From the NCBI GenBank assembly GCA_002337145.1, contig DDFK01000001.1, positions 434,001 through 498,000 of the forward strand: a DNA stretch of 64,000 nucleotides, written 5' to 3'. Of the stretch, positions 38,083-46,301 are shown piece by piece (position 1 is the first letter of the stretch; each line of letters begins with the position of its first letter). The stretch comes from Chitinophagaceae bacterium UBA1930 (GTDB taxonomy: Bacteria; Bacteroidota; Bacteroidia; Chitinophagales; Chitinophagaceae). Both the position numbers and the translations under genes were made by a program. Under the pieces are notes generated by a model. The model saw only the letters and a program-made list of their open reading frames with translations. It did not search any database and was not told the origin of the DNA.

Positions 38083-38794
38083 ATTCAGTTGCCTGATTAT
38101 AGAAGACGAACAGCCTGCTGCCGAACTATTGGAGCTCTATATTTCCAGGATGGACTTTATGGAAATGAAGGGCAAGTTTACCAATGCCACACAGGCACTT
38201 AAAATGCTCAATTCAGAAAAAATTGATTTGTTGTTTTTAGACATCAACCTGCCCAGCATTTCGGGTATCGATTTTTTGCGTTCGTTATCACCTGCACCCA
38301 GTGCCATTTTTACCACAGCCTACTCTGAATATGCAGTGGAAAGCTTTGACCTGGAAGCGGTGGACTACCTGCTGAAACCCATATCCTTTGAGCGTTTCAT
38401 TAAAGCAGTGAACCGTTTCCTGAAACTGAAAAACTCCAAGAACGGCATCGAGAACATTACCAGCAACCAAAAAGAAAAGCCTTTCATTTTTATCAAGTGC
38501 GAAAAGAAAATGGTGAAGCTGATACTGGACGAGATACTCTATTTTGAGGCACAGAAAAACTACCTGCTCATACATACCGAAACCGAAGTGTACCGTGCAC
38601 ATCATTCCATTTCGGAGATGGAAGAAAAGATACCCGAGGATTCTTTTTTGCGGGTACACCGCTCTTTCATTGTTGCCATCAATAAGGTAAAAACATTCAC
38701 CAGCAATTTTGTGGAAGTGGGCAATACCAAGATACCCATTGGCAGGTTCTTCCTCCTGTCTGTAACAAGTGCTTTAAAGAAATATTTTCAATAG
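38066..38794 (+). CDS. LytTR-family response regulator
   Basis: The 242-aa protein has a receiver domain (residues 7-122) with phospho-acceptor Asp59 in DLLFLDINLPS and acidic pair Glu13/Asp14, then a LytTR DNA-binding domain (about 140-240: PFIFIKCEKKMVKLILDEIL, FLRVHRSFIVAINKV). It is coupled to the kinase gene by overlap and forms a complete two-component system with it. LytTR proteins bind direct repeats about 21 bases apart, and such repeats lie upstream of the kinase. Confidence 0.95.
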   Translation: MQTTNKFSCLIIEDEQPAAELLELYISRMDFMEMKGKFTNATQALKMLNSEKIDLLFLDINLPSISGIDFLRSLSPAPSAIFTTAYSEYAVESFDLEAVDYLLKPISFERFIKAVNRFLKLKNSKNGIENITSNQKEKPFIFIKCEKKMVKLILDEILYFEAQKNYLLIHTETEVYRAHHSISEMEEKIPEDSFLRVHRSFIVAINKVKTFTSNFVEVGNTKIPIGRFFLLSVTSALKKYFQ

Positions 38795-38876
38795 TTTTTA
38801 AAATCGCTATTCGTAATCAAGTATCCATTTGCTATCAATACTTTTAAATTGCAATTCAACTTCTAATAAAGTTATT

Positions 38877-38980
38877 GTGCGTAACCCGCCTGTGCGGGTC
38901 GGGCTATCCGCTTCAAGTCCTCGCCATTACATGGCTCCGGGCTTTACGCTGCTATCCCTTACGCTGGCGTTCCAAAACTA
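38877..38980 (+). repeat. REP-like interspersed repeat before the APC permease
   Basis: About 100 bases of G/C-rich DNA with a small hairpin (ACCCGC at 38884-38889 with GCGGGT at 38894-38899), followed by GGGCTATCCGCTTCAAGTCC and GGGCTTTACGCTGCTATCCC. Its composition is unlike the surrounding A/T-rich DNA. I recall similar sequences in many Bacteroidota intergenic regions, but no second copy was found in this window. It extends the open frame upstream of the permease, so the permease start is placed after it. Confidence 0.55.
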
Positions 38981-38991
38981 ACAATGCAGCA

Positions 38992-40380
38992 ATGTCAAAT
39001 ACCGGTACTGCGACACCAGTTCAACTCGAAAGAAAAATAAGCCTGCTACAGGCAACGGCCATCAATATGATTGACATGGTTGGCATTGGCCCTTTTGTGG
39101 TATTGAGTTTTGTTGCAACAAAAATGAATGGTCCTTGGTTCCTGTATGCATGGGTTGGCGGTGCATTATTATCGTTTATAGATGCCATGGTATGGAGCCA
39201 ATTGGGTGCCACCTACCCCTTGGCCGGTGGCAGTTATAATTTTTTAAAAGCAGGCTTTGGCGAAAAATGGGGCAAACTCATGAGCTTTCTTTTTGTATGG
39301 CAAACCATGATACAGGCACCATTGGTCATCGCATCCGCAGCCATTGGTTTTGCACATTATGCAGGTTTTATTTTCAATATGCAGGAAACGGTTACCTGGT
39401 TTGGCCATGCCTTATCACTTGATGTCATTATAGGTAAGCTGATCAGCGGTTGTGTGGTGGTATTGATTGTTGTATTGCTGTACCGTAAAATTGAAGCCAT
39501 TGGTAAAATAAGTGTACTACTTTGGATGGGCGTTTTAATAACCATGGCATGGATCATTGGGGGTGGCATATTGCATGGCAACTTTGCTGCACCTATACAA
39601 CATATAAACGATGGGCTTACTGTAAACTATGCATTTGTTGCTGCCCTTGGTGCAGCGGGTGTAAAAACAGTGTATAGCTACCTGGGCTATTACAATGTGT
39701 GCCATTTGGGTGGCGAGATAAAGAACCCACAACAGAACATACCACGCAGCATGTTCATTTCCATTGGTTGTATTGCTGCTTTGTACCTATTAATGAACAT
39801 CAGTGTGGCATCTGTATTACCATTAAAACAGATACAGCAAAGCAGCTTTGTAGTAAGCGAGTTTGTACAGACCATTGCCGGTAAAGCAGCGGCAACCGTG
39901 GCTACGGGTTTAATATTGTGGGTAGCATTTGCATCGGTGTTCAGTGCCACATTGGGGTATAGTCGCGTACCTTATGCAGCCGCAAAAGACGGTGCATTTT
40001 TTAAAGTGTTTGCGAAGCTGCATCCAACCAAAAATTTCCCACATATTTCTTTGTTGGTATTGGGTTGCGTTGCTTTTGTGTTCAGCCTGTTGTTCAGGTT
40101 GGGCGATGTAATTGATGCCATTTTGGCCATGCGTATATTGATACAGTTTATTGGGCAAAGTATCGGGCTGATATTGCTGGTAAAGGCAAAAGGGCTGAAA
40201 CATTTTTCGTGGAAGATGCCTTTGTATCCCCTACCTGCATTGCTGGCCATTGTTATGTGGGCATTTATTTTTTACAGTACCGGAAGTAAGATGATGATTG
40301 GCGGTGTTACAGTAATTGTGTTGGGTATTGTTGCCTATTTATTAAAAGCCAACAGGAATAAGGAATGGCCTTTTAATTAG
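38992..40380 (+). CDS. APC-superfamily amino acid permease
   Basis: The start at 38992 is chosen because the frame upstream to 38875 lies in a repeat and encodes an atypical Arg/Cys-rich stretch, whereas MSNTGTATPVQLERKISLLQATAINMIDMVGIGPF gives the normal APC N-terminus with the GIGPF motif in the first membrane helix. The 462-aa protein has about 12 hydrophobic helices and conserved spots GGSYNFLK and LGAAGVKTVYSYLGYYN. It probably takes up amino acids or amines by proton symport in the inner membrane; the substrate cannot be read. It follows the LytTR gene with a gap of about 200 bases and may be independent. Confidence 0.88.
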   Translation: MSNTGTATPVQLERKISLLQATAINMIDMVGIGPFVVLSFVATKMNGPWFLYAWVGGALLSFIDAMVWSQLGATYPLAGGSYNFLKAGFGEKWGKLMSFLFVWQTMIQAPLVIASAAIGFAHYAGFIFNMQETVTWFGHALSLDVIIGKLISGCVVVLIVVLLYRKIEAIGKISVLLWMGVLITMAWIIGGGILHGNFAAPIQHINDGLTVNYAFVAALGAAGVKTVYSYLGYYNVCHLGGEIKNPQQNIPRSMFISIGCIAALYLLMNISVASVLPLKQIQQSSFVVSEFVQTIAGKAAATVATGLILWVAFASVFSATLGYSRVPYAAAKDGAFFKVFAKLHPTKNFPHISLLVLGCVAFVFSLLFRLGDVIDAILAMRILIQFIGQSIGLILLVKAKGLKHFSWKMPLYPLPALLAIVMWAFIFYSTGSKMMIGGVTVIVLGIVAYLLKANRNKEWPFN

Positions 40381-40442
40381 GCACTCTGGTCGGTATTTGT
40401 CAAATCAGTTTTGGCAGCCGTAAATTCCAATTTTTGCAATCG

Positions 40443-40868
40443 TCATTGGTTCATACAGGACCGGTCCTGCTTCAATCTCGGCAACATGAGGTTGGCCGTG
40501 TTTTTTGTAACTTCTTCCAGATACATGTATTCGACTAAAACCCCAGAAGTGATAGCAGGTTGTAAATAATAGGTTTCACCACCCTTCATATCGATTGAAA
40601 TCTGTTCAATTTTTTTATTGAGTTTTTTGCTGGACCATTGCAAGCTGAATTTATGCACCCCTGTCGGGAATGTCCTATAAAAATACCTTTTCTCATCAAG
40701 TTTGCATTGAAACGCGGAATCAACAAAAACAGATATAGCCCCAAAATTGTTGTACCAGCCTACATTTCGTAAGAAGCAAACAGTTGCCGAATCTTTACTC
40801 TGGGCTTTGATGGATGTACAACAGCATAGTATTATGCAAACCAATGCACCAGTAAACAATTTCATCAT
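40443..40868 (-). CDS. Small secreted DUF2846-like protein A
   Basis: The 141-aa product has a signal peptide with a possible lipobox (MKLFTGALVCIILCCCTSIK). The mature part VCFLRNVGWYNNFGAISVFVD, KRYFYRTFPTGVHKFSLQWS and GGETYYLQPAI follows the plan of DUF2846 proteins: a short beta domain displaying a metabolite- or protein-facing loop. It is a clear paralogue of the gene just upstream at 40878-41282. The next ATG (40865) is an equally good start. Function unknown. Confidence 0.75.
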   Translation of the reverse strand: MMKLFTGALVCIILCCCTSIKAQSKDSATVCFLRNVGWYNNFGAISVFVDSAFQCKLDEKRYFYRTFPTGVHKFSLQWSSKKLNKKIEQISIDMKGGETYYLQPAITSGVLVEYMYLEEVTKNTANLMLPRLKQDRSCMNQ

Positions 40869-40877
40869 GATTTCAAT

Positions 40878-41282
40878 TTATTCGTTCATAGGTTTCAAGG
40901 CGGGAAGAATGCGTTGGGCACTCTGTTCCGTAAGTTCTATACAATACACATTGGGAAAGGGGTATTTCTGTTCCACCACATCTTGCACATAATACTTCTT
41001 GCCCGGTTCAATATCAATAATCAGTTTCTCCGAGCCCTTTTTTGATTTTTTGCCGTTGAACTGAACAGAAAAACGATGTGTGCCTGCCATCACTTTGCGG
41101 ATCATATATTTATTTTCACCAATTTTTCCAATAAACACATCATCAATAAAAAATTTATGCCTTTTCAGGTCCATCGCACTATTGCTCCTTAAGAAATAGA
41201 CTTCTGCCATTTTTGAACTATCGGTTTGGGCATGGGCAGATAATGTAAAAAAGAGGACCATCAAAAACAGGAATATTCTCAT
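40878..41282 (-). CDS. Small secreted DUF2846-like protein B
   Basis: The start at 41282 gives a clean signal peptide (MRIFLFLMVLFFTLSAHAQ); the 24 residues ahead of it in the longer frame lack signal character. The 134-aa product parallels protein A: AEVYFLRSNSAMDLKRHKFFID, NKYMIRKVMAGTHRFSVQFNG, PGKKYYVQDVV. The two genes are 9 bases apart and form a tandem duplicate pair. In this one the mature end is not preceded by a lipobox, so it is probably periplasmic. Function unknown. Confidence 0.75.
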   Translation of the reverse strand: MRIFLFLMVLFFTLSAHAQTDSSKMAEVYFLRSNSAMDLKRHKFFIDDVFIGKIGENKYMIRKVMAGTHRFSVQFNGKKSKKGSEKLIIDIEPGKKYYVQDVVEQKYPFPNVYCIELTEQSAQRILPALKPMNE

Positions 41283-41351
41283 ATAAGCAGTGTTTGCATG
41301 CAATCTAATTATAATCACGGAATAATTAAACCTTCGCGGAATCAAATATTG

Positions 41352-41388
41352 CAAGAGTGGCTCACGCTCTTGGAGTGAGCCACTCTTG
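41352..41388 (-). terminator. Terminator after the sodium:solute symporter
   Basis: CAAGAGTGGCTCAC (41352-41365) and GTGAGCCACTCTTG (41375-41388) form a perfect 14-bp stem with a 9-base loop. It lies 12 bases after the symporter stop on the minus strand and before the small secreted protein genes. No strong T tract follows, so efficiency is unclear. Confidence 0.7.
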
Positions 41389-41399
41389 TAACCAATTAA

Positions 41400-43121
41400 C
41401 TAATTAACCAATTCTTTCTTCGGCATCACCATTTGTATCAACCAGCTTAGCAATACCACCACTACTGCACCAATAACATTGAGCCATAAAAAACCCAAAC
41501 CAATGATGCCCATTTTATCCAATATAAAAATGGCAACAACAATCAGCTCACCAATAATGGCAGCAATAAATACGGCATTACCCTGTATTTTTTTAAGGTA
41601 AAAGCCTACCAGGAATATGCCGAGTATCACACCATAAAACAGAGAGCCCAGCACATTCACCGCTTCAATTAAACTGCCCATACCTGTTGCAAACTCTGCA
41701 ACAATTACACTGAATATACCCCAGGCCAATGTGTACAGCTTGGATGTTCTATAATCTGCTTCACACTGCTGCGTAGATAAGCTGTGCCTGTTCTTGCTGC
41801 TGAACCTTTTGTGAAAGTCAATCATGGTGCAGCTTGCCAAAGAATTCAATGCTGCTGCAATGCTGCCCCAAGCTGCCAGAAAGATAATGGCGATCAATAA
41901 CCCAACCAGCCCCTTTGGTAAATAATCTACCACAAAACGGAGAAAGATGTAGTTGGTATCGTTGTCATCACCTTTTACTTCGCTTGATTTAATGAGACCT
42001 TTGTATTGCTTTCTTAAATCATCACTTTGCGTATTTAACTGCTGCAACGATTGTCTGGCAACAGCTTCATTTGTAGTAAACTGTTGCAACGATTTTTGCT
42101 TTGCTTCATTTACCACTGCAAACTGTTGCTGCAACAATAAGGCACTGTCTTTTTTGCTACTTGTCAACAGTTTTTCCTGCTGTGCATTATTGAAAAAAAT
42201 AGGTTGCTGTTTAAACTGGTAAAAGGTAAACAGCAATACACCCAGTAGCAGTATAAAGAATTGCATGGGCACTTTTACCAACCCGTTCATCAATAAACCT
42301 ACCCTGCTTTCTGTATTGTCTTTGGCAGTAAGGTACCTGCCCACCTGGCTCTGGTCTGTACCAAAATAACTCAATGCCAAAAAGAAGCCGCCAATAATAC
42401 CACTGATGATATTGTAACGGTCTTTCCAATCAAAGCCTTTGTTGGTAAAGCCCGTGGTAATCACATTCATCTTACCACTTGCCCCACCCACTTTCAAAGC
42501 ATCTATAAACCCGATATTGTTGGGCAGCAGGTGCACTACCATATAGCCTGCTATAAACATGCCCACAAAAATGATAACGAGTTGCAGTTGCTGTGTATAA
42601 GCTACCGCTTTGGCACCGCCGCTTACGGTATAGATAATGAGCAGGCCACCCATTACAATATTGGTCCAGAAAATATCCCAACCCAGTAAGGATGACAATA
42701 TGATGGAAGGTGCATAGATACTGATTCCTGTACTTAGCCCACGCGACAGCAGGAATAGGAACGAAGTAAAGGACCTTGTTTTTATATCGAAGCGTTGTTC
42801 CAAAAATTCGTAAGCCGTAAATACTTTTAGCTTATTGAACAGTGGTACAAAAGTTACGCAGAGTATAACCATGGCTATGGGCAGGCCAAAGTAGTATTGC
42901 ACAAAACGCATTCCATCCGTAAAAGCCTGGCCAGGTGCCGATAAAAAAGTAATGGCACTTGCCTGTGTACCCATAATGCTCAACAGCACCAGGTACCAGG
43001 GCATGCTCCTGTTGCTGAGGAAATAGCCTTCGAGGTTTTTGCTTGTACGGCTTTTGTACAAGCCATAAGAGATGATGGCTATAAGGGTGAAAGAAAGTAC
43101 TATCCAATCTAATTGGCTCAT
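41400..43121 (-). CDS. Sodium:solute symporter family transporter
   Basis: The 573-aa protein has about 13 membrane segments and typical SSS motifs (GYFLSNRSMPWYLVLLSIMGTQASAITFLSAPGQAF near the start, VSGGAKAVAYTQQLQ, LAAWGSIAAALNSLASCTMIDF). A Gln/Ser/Lys-rich hydrophilic insert of about 90 residues (about 300-390) lies between membrane helices, which is longer than usual. SSS carriers use sodium to take up sugars, acids or amino acids; the substrate is unknown. It ends the minus-strand unit of PIG-L deacetylase, two microproteins and symporter. Confidence 0.9.
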   Translation of the reverse strand: MSQLDWIVLSFTLIAIISYGLYKSRTSKNLEGYFLSNRSMPWYLVLLSIMGTQASAITFLSAPGQAFTDGMRFVQYYFGLPIAMVILCVTFVPLFNKLKVFTAYEFLEQRFDIKTRSFTSFLFLLSRGLSTGISIYAPSIILSSLLGWDIFWTNIVMGGLLIIYTVSGGAKAVAYTQQLQLVIIFVGMFIAGYMVVHLLPNNIGFIDALKVGGASGKMNVITTGFTNKGFDWKDRYNIISGIIGGFFLALSYFGTDQSQVGRYLTAKDNTESRVGLLMNGLVKVPMQFFILLLGVLLFTFYQFKQQPIFFNNAQQEKLLTSSKKDSALLLQQQFAVVNEAKQKSLQQFTTNEAVARQSLQQLNTQSDDLRKQYKGLIKSSEVKGDDNDTNYIFLRFVVDYLPKGLVGLLIAIIFLAAWGSIAAALNSLASCTMIDFHKRFSSKNRHSLSTQQCEADYRTSKLYTLAWGIFSVIVAEFATGMGSLIEAVNVLGSLFYGVILGIFLVGFYLKKIQGNAVFIAAIIGELIVVAIFILDKMGIIGLGFLWLNVIGAVVVVLLSWLIQMVMPKKELVN

Positions 43122-43213
43122 CGTTTTGTTTTAAGAAAGTTGCCTGTTTATATCATAAGGCATACCGAAAGCATGCGACATCTGTTCTGTATAGCATACA
43201 TGCCCCATGTACC

Positions 43214-43348
43214 TTATGAAAAATATTTAGTGATCCATGCAAAAAATACAATCAATATAACCAATACAGCTATCACGAATATGTACCAATTGGTCCATGA
43301 TGAAAACAATGGCGGTTTACTGTTCATATCAACTGGTTTCTTATTCAT
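43214..43348 (-). CDS. 44-aa single-span membrane microprotein
   Basis: Reading the minus strand from the ATG at 43348 gives MNKKPVDMNSKPPLFSSWTN followed by WYIFVIAVLVILIVFFAWIT and KYFS, then TAA at 43216-43214. This is one membrane helix with a polar N-terminus and aromatic borders, the pattern of small transporter subunits. It lies 92 bases before the symporter start in the same direction, so a role as small auxiliary subunit of that symporter is inferred. A start at residue 8 is possible. It overlaps nothing on its own strand. Confidence 0.65.
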   Translation of the reverse strand: MNKKPVDMNSKPPLFSSWTNWYIFVIAVLVILIVFFAWITKYFS

Positions 43349-43395
43349 TGGTATATGGTTGATTGGTATGTGCTGGGATGTGTTTAAGTGCTGAT

Positions 43396-43415
43396 GTCCC
43401 GATAACTATCGGAAA
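43396..43415. repeat. Degenerate GTCCCGATA palindrome
   Basis: GTCCCGATAACTATCGGAAA matches the perfect palindrome at 3033-3052 except at three positions and still forms CCGATA/TATCGG. It lies between the two microprotein genes. Such palindromes recur in Bacteroidota intergenic regions in my recollection. Confidence 0.55.
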
Positions 43416-43491
43416 CCACGCCACGAACGCTGCTCGATGTGTGCTATAGCTAAGTACATGAGCTATTGCACCCATATCATTAAGCCCTTTC

Positions 43492-43638
43492 CTATTTACC
43501 CCTTCCACTCAGCAGGCCGCCAGAAAGCAGTCCCAACACCAATCCTATAATCAATCCAATTTTTATATTCTTTAAAAAAAGTCCTGCACTTAACCCGATT
43601 ACAATAAGCATGATGGCTGTCATTCTCCTTCTTTGCAT
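43492..43638 (-). CDS. 48-aa hydrophobic microprotein
   Basis: On the minus strand the ATG at 43638 lies one base after the stop of the PIG-L gene (TAACATG), and the frame runs to TAG at 43494-43492. It reads MQRRRMTAIMLIVIGLSAGL, FLKNIKIGLIIGLVLGLLSG, GLLSGRGK: two short hydrophobic segments with a basic start, Gly-rich at the end. The tight spacing strongly suggests coupled translation. It resembles small inner-membrane proteins of no assigned family. Confidence 0.65.
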   Translation of the reverse strand: MQRRRMTAIMLIVIGLSAGLFLKNIKIGLIIGLVLGLLSGGLLSGRGK

Positions 43639-43639
43639 G

Positions 43640-46039
43640 TTATTTGTTTTGTGGTAGTGCAATCAGGTTGGCCATCAGTTTGTAGGCACCTGCTATGCCA
43701 GCAGGCAGTTGCCTGAACATGACGAGGCTTACATAGGCAATATTGCCCTTGCCATATTTTGCAATGGCCAGGCTGCCGTTGCTTTCTTTTTCGCCCGTAT
43801 CGTTCATGGCCAATGGCGTTTCAAAATGTGCATCCAATTGTTCGGCCTGATAAGTGCTGCGTTCCTGTACCCAACCTTTAAAATCATTGGCGGTGATTTT
43901 ATTGGGATAGTTAAGCACGGCATGGTTGGGCAGCAGGAATTTTACATCGGCATTTTCTTCGGTAACCCTTGCACCCGCATTTACCACAAAACTGTATGGG
44001 CCAACTTTTACTTTGTTTGTGCCAACCGTATTGCTTTTTAGGTATTGCACAATGAGGTTGCCGCCATTGTGTATATATTGGTTAAGCACATCGTTTTTAT
44101 TGGTTAAATAGTCCAACATATTGTATGCCCGCACACCTGTTACAATGGCATCGAACTGTTGAAGGCTGGCTTCGTTGAGGTCTTTTTCGTTAAGGTACTT
44201 TACTTCGTAACCCATTGCTATCAGTGCATCCGGAACCTTATCGCCTGCACCAATAATATAACCTATTTTCTTTCCTGTTGTTTTAAGGTCAACAGAAACA
44301 AGGTTTGCTTTTGCAGGTTTGAAGTAAGTGATGGTAGGTATATGGTCGTACCTGATGGTCTGTGTGCTTAAGCCATTATGCTGCAATTCTTTTTTGGAAT
44401 TGTCTTTCATGGTATCGAGCCCAAGGTTATAAGGCATTGTTTCGACCTTATAGGTACCGGTATTTTTATTATATGATTTATTGATGAGGTTGGCGGAGAT
44501 GGGCCTGTGGTTGATGTACAGATAATTTTCCTTGTCAAAAGCTGTTTCCGTTAGCGGCAGCACGGGTACGGGTTGGTACACTTCGCCTTTAACAGGGTCA
44601 ACTGTTTTAAACTGTACTGCACGCTTAATCACAAAATCAACATGATTGATGGACACCACAAAGCTTGCCTCTAACGAAGGTTCGTTCTCTGCCTTGCCAA
44701 TCAGTGCCTGGTCCCTTACATCAAACATGCCTTCGCTTTTGAGATATTCCAACCAATAAGGCTGGCTTATTTTTTTATTGGCAGCAATGCTTATGTTTTT
44801 GTTGATGCTGATGTTGTCGTTTGTTTCCATCAGCTTCTCCAATGTGGTATCATAGCCTTCCAATTGGATCCTTTTCAATACCATTTCGGTAGGTTCACCT
44901 GTACCGCCATCCCTGTTGCGTTTATTTAAAAAGAAAGTGGCTTTTAATATGTCGCCCTGTATTACAAACTCCTGGCCTGTGGTGGCTTCAACAAACAAAC
45001 CGGCACAGTCTTCAATGATCTGCTGTGTTTCCTGTAGCTTCTTGTTTTTCCATACACCGTCTGGCAGTTGCTGTATGCTGCTGTACAGCTGTACCAGCAA
45101 GGGAAGACTCAGTTGGGGCCTTTCAAAATTATAGGTGGCAATAATGCGGTTAAGCTGGTTCTGAATGGCAGTACCGCCTTCGAGTCTTTGCCAGTTGATG
45201 GTGATGCCGTTCATTAAGTATTTGGCAAATGAACTGTCGCCGTTTACGTATGCAAAATATTCCCTGATGCTGCCTTTGCGTTTTGGCCTGCCTTCGCCCT
45301 GGCTCTTGTGCATGGTTCTTGCCTCGCCGCCAATTTCGCCATAGCTTTCACCAAGCAATGGATTGTACACACCAATGTCCATGTTCAACTGGTTTTCGCT
45401 AGTGGTATTGTTGCCGCCAAAATTAAAGGTGTTCCAAACGATCCTTGTGGCCTGCCAGGGCTGTACACCATAGGCAAACTGTTCGGGGAATTTTGTTTTG
45501 TCTGCCGCTGCCACAAAAGCTTCTTGGGCAATAATGGCACTTGCCGCATGGTGCCCATGTCCTGCCCTTTTATCTGGCGGAAACCTTGCTATGATTACAT
45601 CGGGCTGGTATTGCCTTATTACCCAAACGGCATCGGCCAGCACTTGTTGGTGGTCCCATATCTTCAAAGTTTCTTCCCAACTTTTGCTAAAGCCAAATTC
45701 ATAGGCCCTGGTAAAATACTGTTCGGAACCGTCTACCTTTCTTGCAGCCAACAGTTCCTGCGTTCTTATCAATCCAAGTTCAACGCCCTGTTCGCTGCCT
45801 ATGAGGTTCTGCCCACCATCGCCCCGCGTTAAGCTGAGGTATGCAGTTCGGTACATTTTTTCTTTGGCAAAATAAGGCAGCAGGGCATTGTTCTCGTCAT
45901 CGGGGTGAGCAGCTATGTAGAGTACACTGCCCAACACATCGAGCTTTTTTAGCTTCATGTATATTTCGTTGCTGGATGTTTGTGCGGGTAGTGAATATTG
46001 AAAGAGGAACAATAAAATAACAGATACTATTTTACGCAT
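43640..46039 (-). CDS. PIG-L/LmbE-family deacetylase, large exported form
   Basis: The start at 46039 gives a signal peptide (MRKIVSVILLFLFQYSLPAQ); the frame upstream to 46102 has no signal value. The 799-aa protein has an N-terminal PIG-L domain (about 35-250) with the zinc motif AAHPDDEN (His45, Asp47, Asp48) and a distal GHGHHAA motif, then beta domains and a C-terminal glutamine-amidotransferase-like domain (about 590-790, FDAIVTGVRAYNML). PIG-L enzymes remove N-acetyl groups from amino sugars or conjugates. It is the first gene of a unit that continues with two microproteins and a symporter, which suggests that the symporter imports its product. Confidence 0.88.
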   Translation of the reverse strand: MRKIVSVILLFLFQYSLPAQTSSNEIYMKLKKLDVLGSVLYIAAHPDDENNALLPYFAKEKMYRTAYLSLTRGDGGQNLIGSEQGVELGLIRTQELLAARKVDGSEQYFTRAYEFGFSKSWEETLKIWDHQQVLADAVWVIRQYQPDVIIARFPPDKRAGHGHHAASAIIAQEAFVAAADKTKFPEQFAYGVQPWQATRIVWNTFNFGGNNTTSENQLNMDIGVYNPLLGESYGEIGGEARTMHKSQGEGRPKRKGSIREYFAYVNGDSSFAKYLMNGITINWQRLEGGTAIQNQLNRIIATYNFERPQLSLPLLVQLYSSIQQLPDGVWKNKKLQETQQIIEDCAGLFVEATTGQEFVIQGDILKATFFLNKRNRDGGTGEPTEMVLKRIQLEGYDTTLEKLMETNDNISINKNISIAANKKISQPYWLEYLKSEGMFDVRDQALIGKAENEPSLEASFVVSINHVDFVIKRAVQFKTVDPVKGEVYQPVPVLPLTETAFDKENYLYINHRPISANLINKSYNKNTGTYKVETMPYNLGLDTMKDNSKKELQHNGLSTQTIRYDHIPTITYFKPAKANLVSVDLKTTGKKIGYIIGAGDKVPDALIAMGYEVKYLNEKDLNEASLQQFDAIVTGVRAYNMLDYLTNKNDVLNQYIHNGGNLIVQYLKSNTVGTNKVKVGPYSFVVNAGARVTEENADVKFLLPNHAVLNYPNKITANDFKGWVQERSTYQAEQLDAHFETPLAMNDTGEKESNGSLAIAKYGKGNIAYVSLVMFRQLPAGIAGAYKLMANLIALPQNK

Positions 46040-46301
46040 TGTATGGTAAGGTTTGTGAAACGAAGTTAGTAGAAGCAGCCATTGTGCGTTTACCATTTGC
46101 ACAAAAAAAGAGCAGTGGCCTGCATTTTGAAAACGCTTGCAGTTATGTTGACCTGTTGCTGATATATACTGAAAACAAGTGACCCTATCATTATATCAAA
46201 AACAAAATAAGTAATACACCTGCCTGTTGCTACGTTATGGTATTGGAACAACCTGCAAATAAAAAACACTATATTTAGTTACACATATCAACCCACACAC
46301 T

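Noticed and set aside
38875..38991. N-terminal extension of the APC permease
   Set aside because: It lies in a REP-like repeat and gives a Cys/Arg-rich peptide unlike any permease start.
41400..43121. Proline permease PutP or other named symporter
   Set aside because: Family motifs fit only the general sodium:solute symporter family; the long insert does not match a specific member.
43113..43394. 93-aa plus-strand frame over the gap after the symporter
   Set aside because: It is antisense to a 44-aa frame with a clear membrane segment and lies against the direction of both neighbours.
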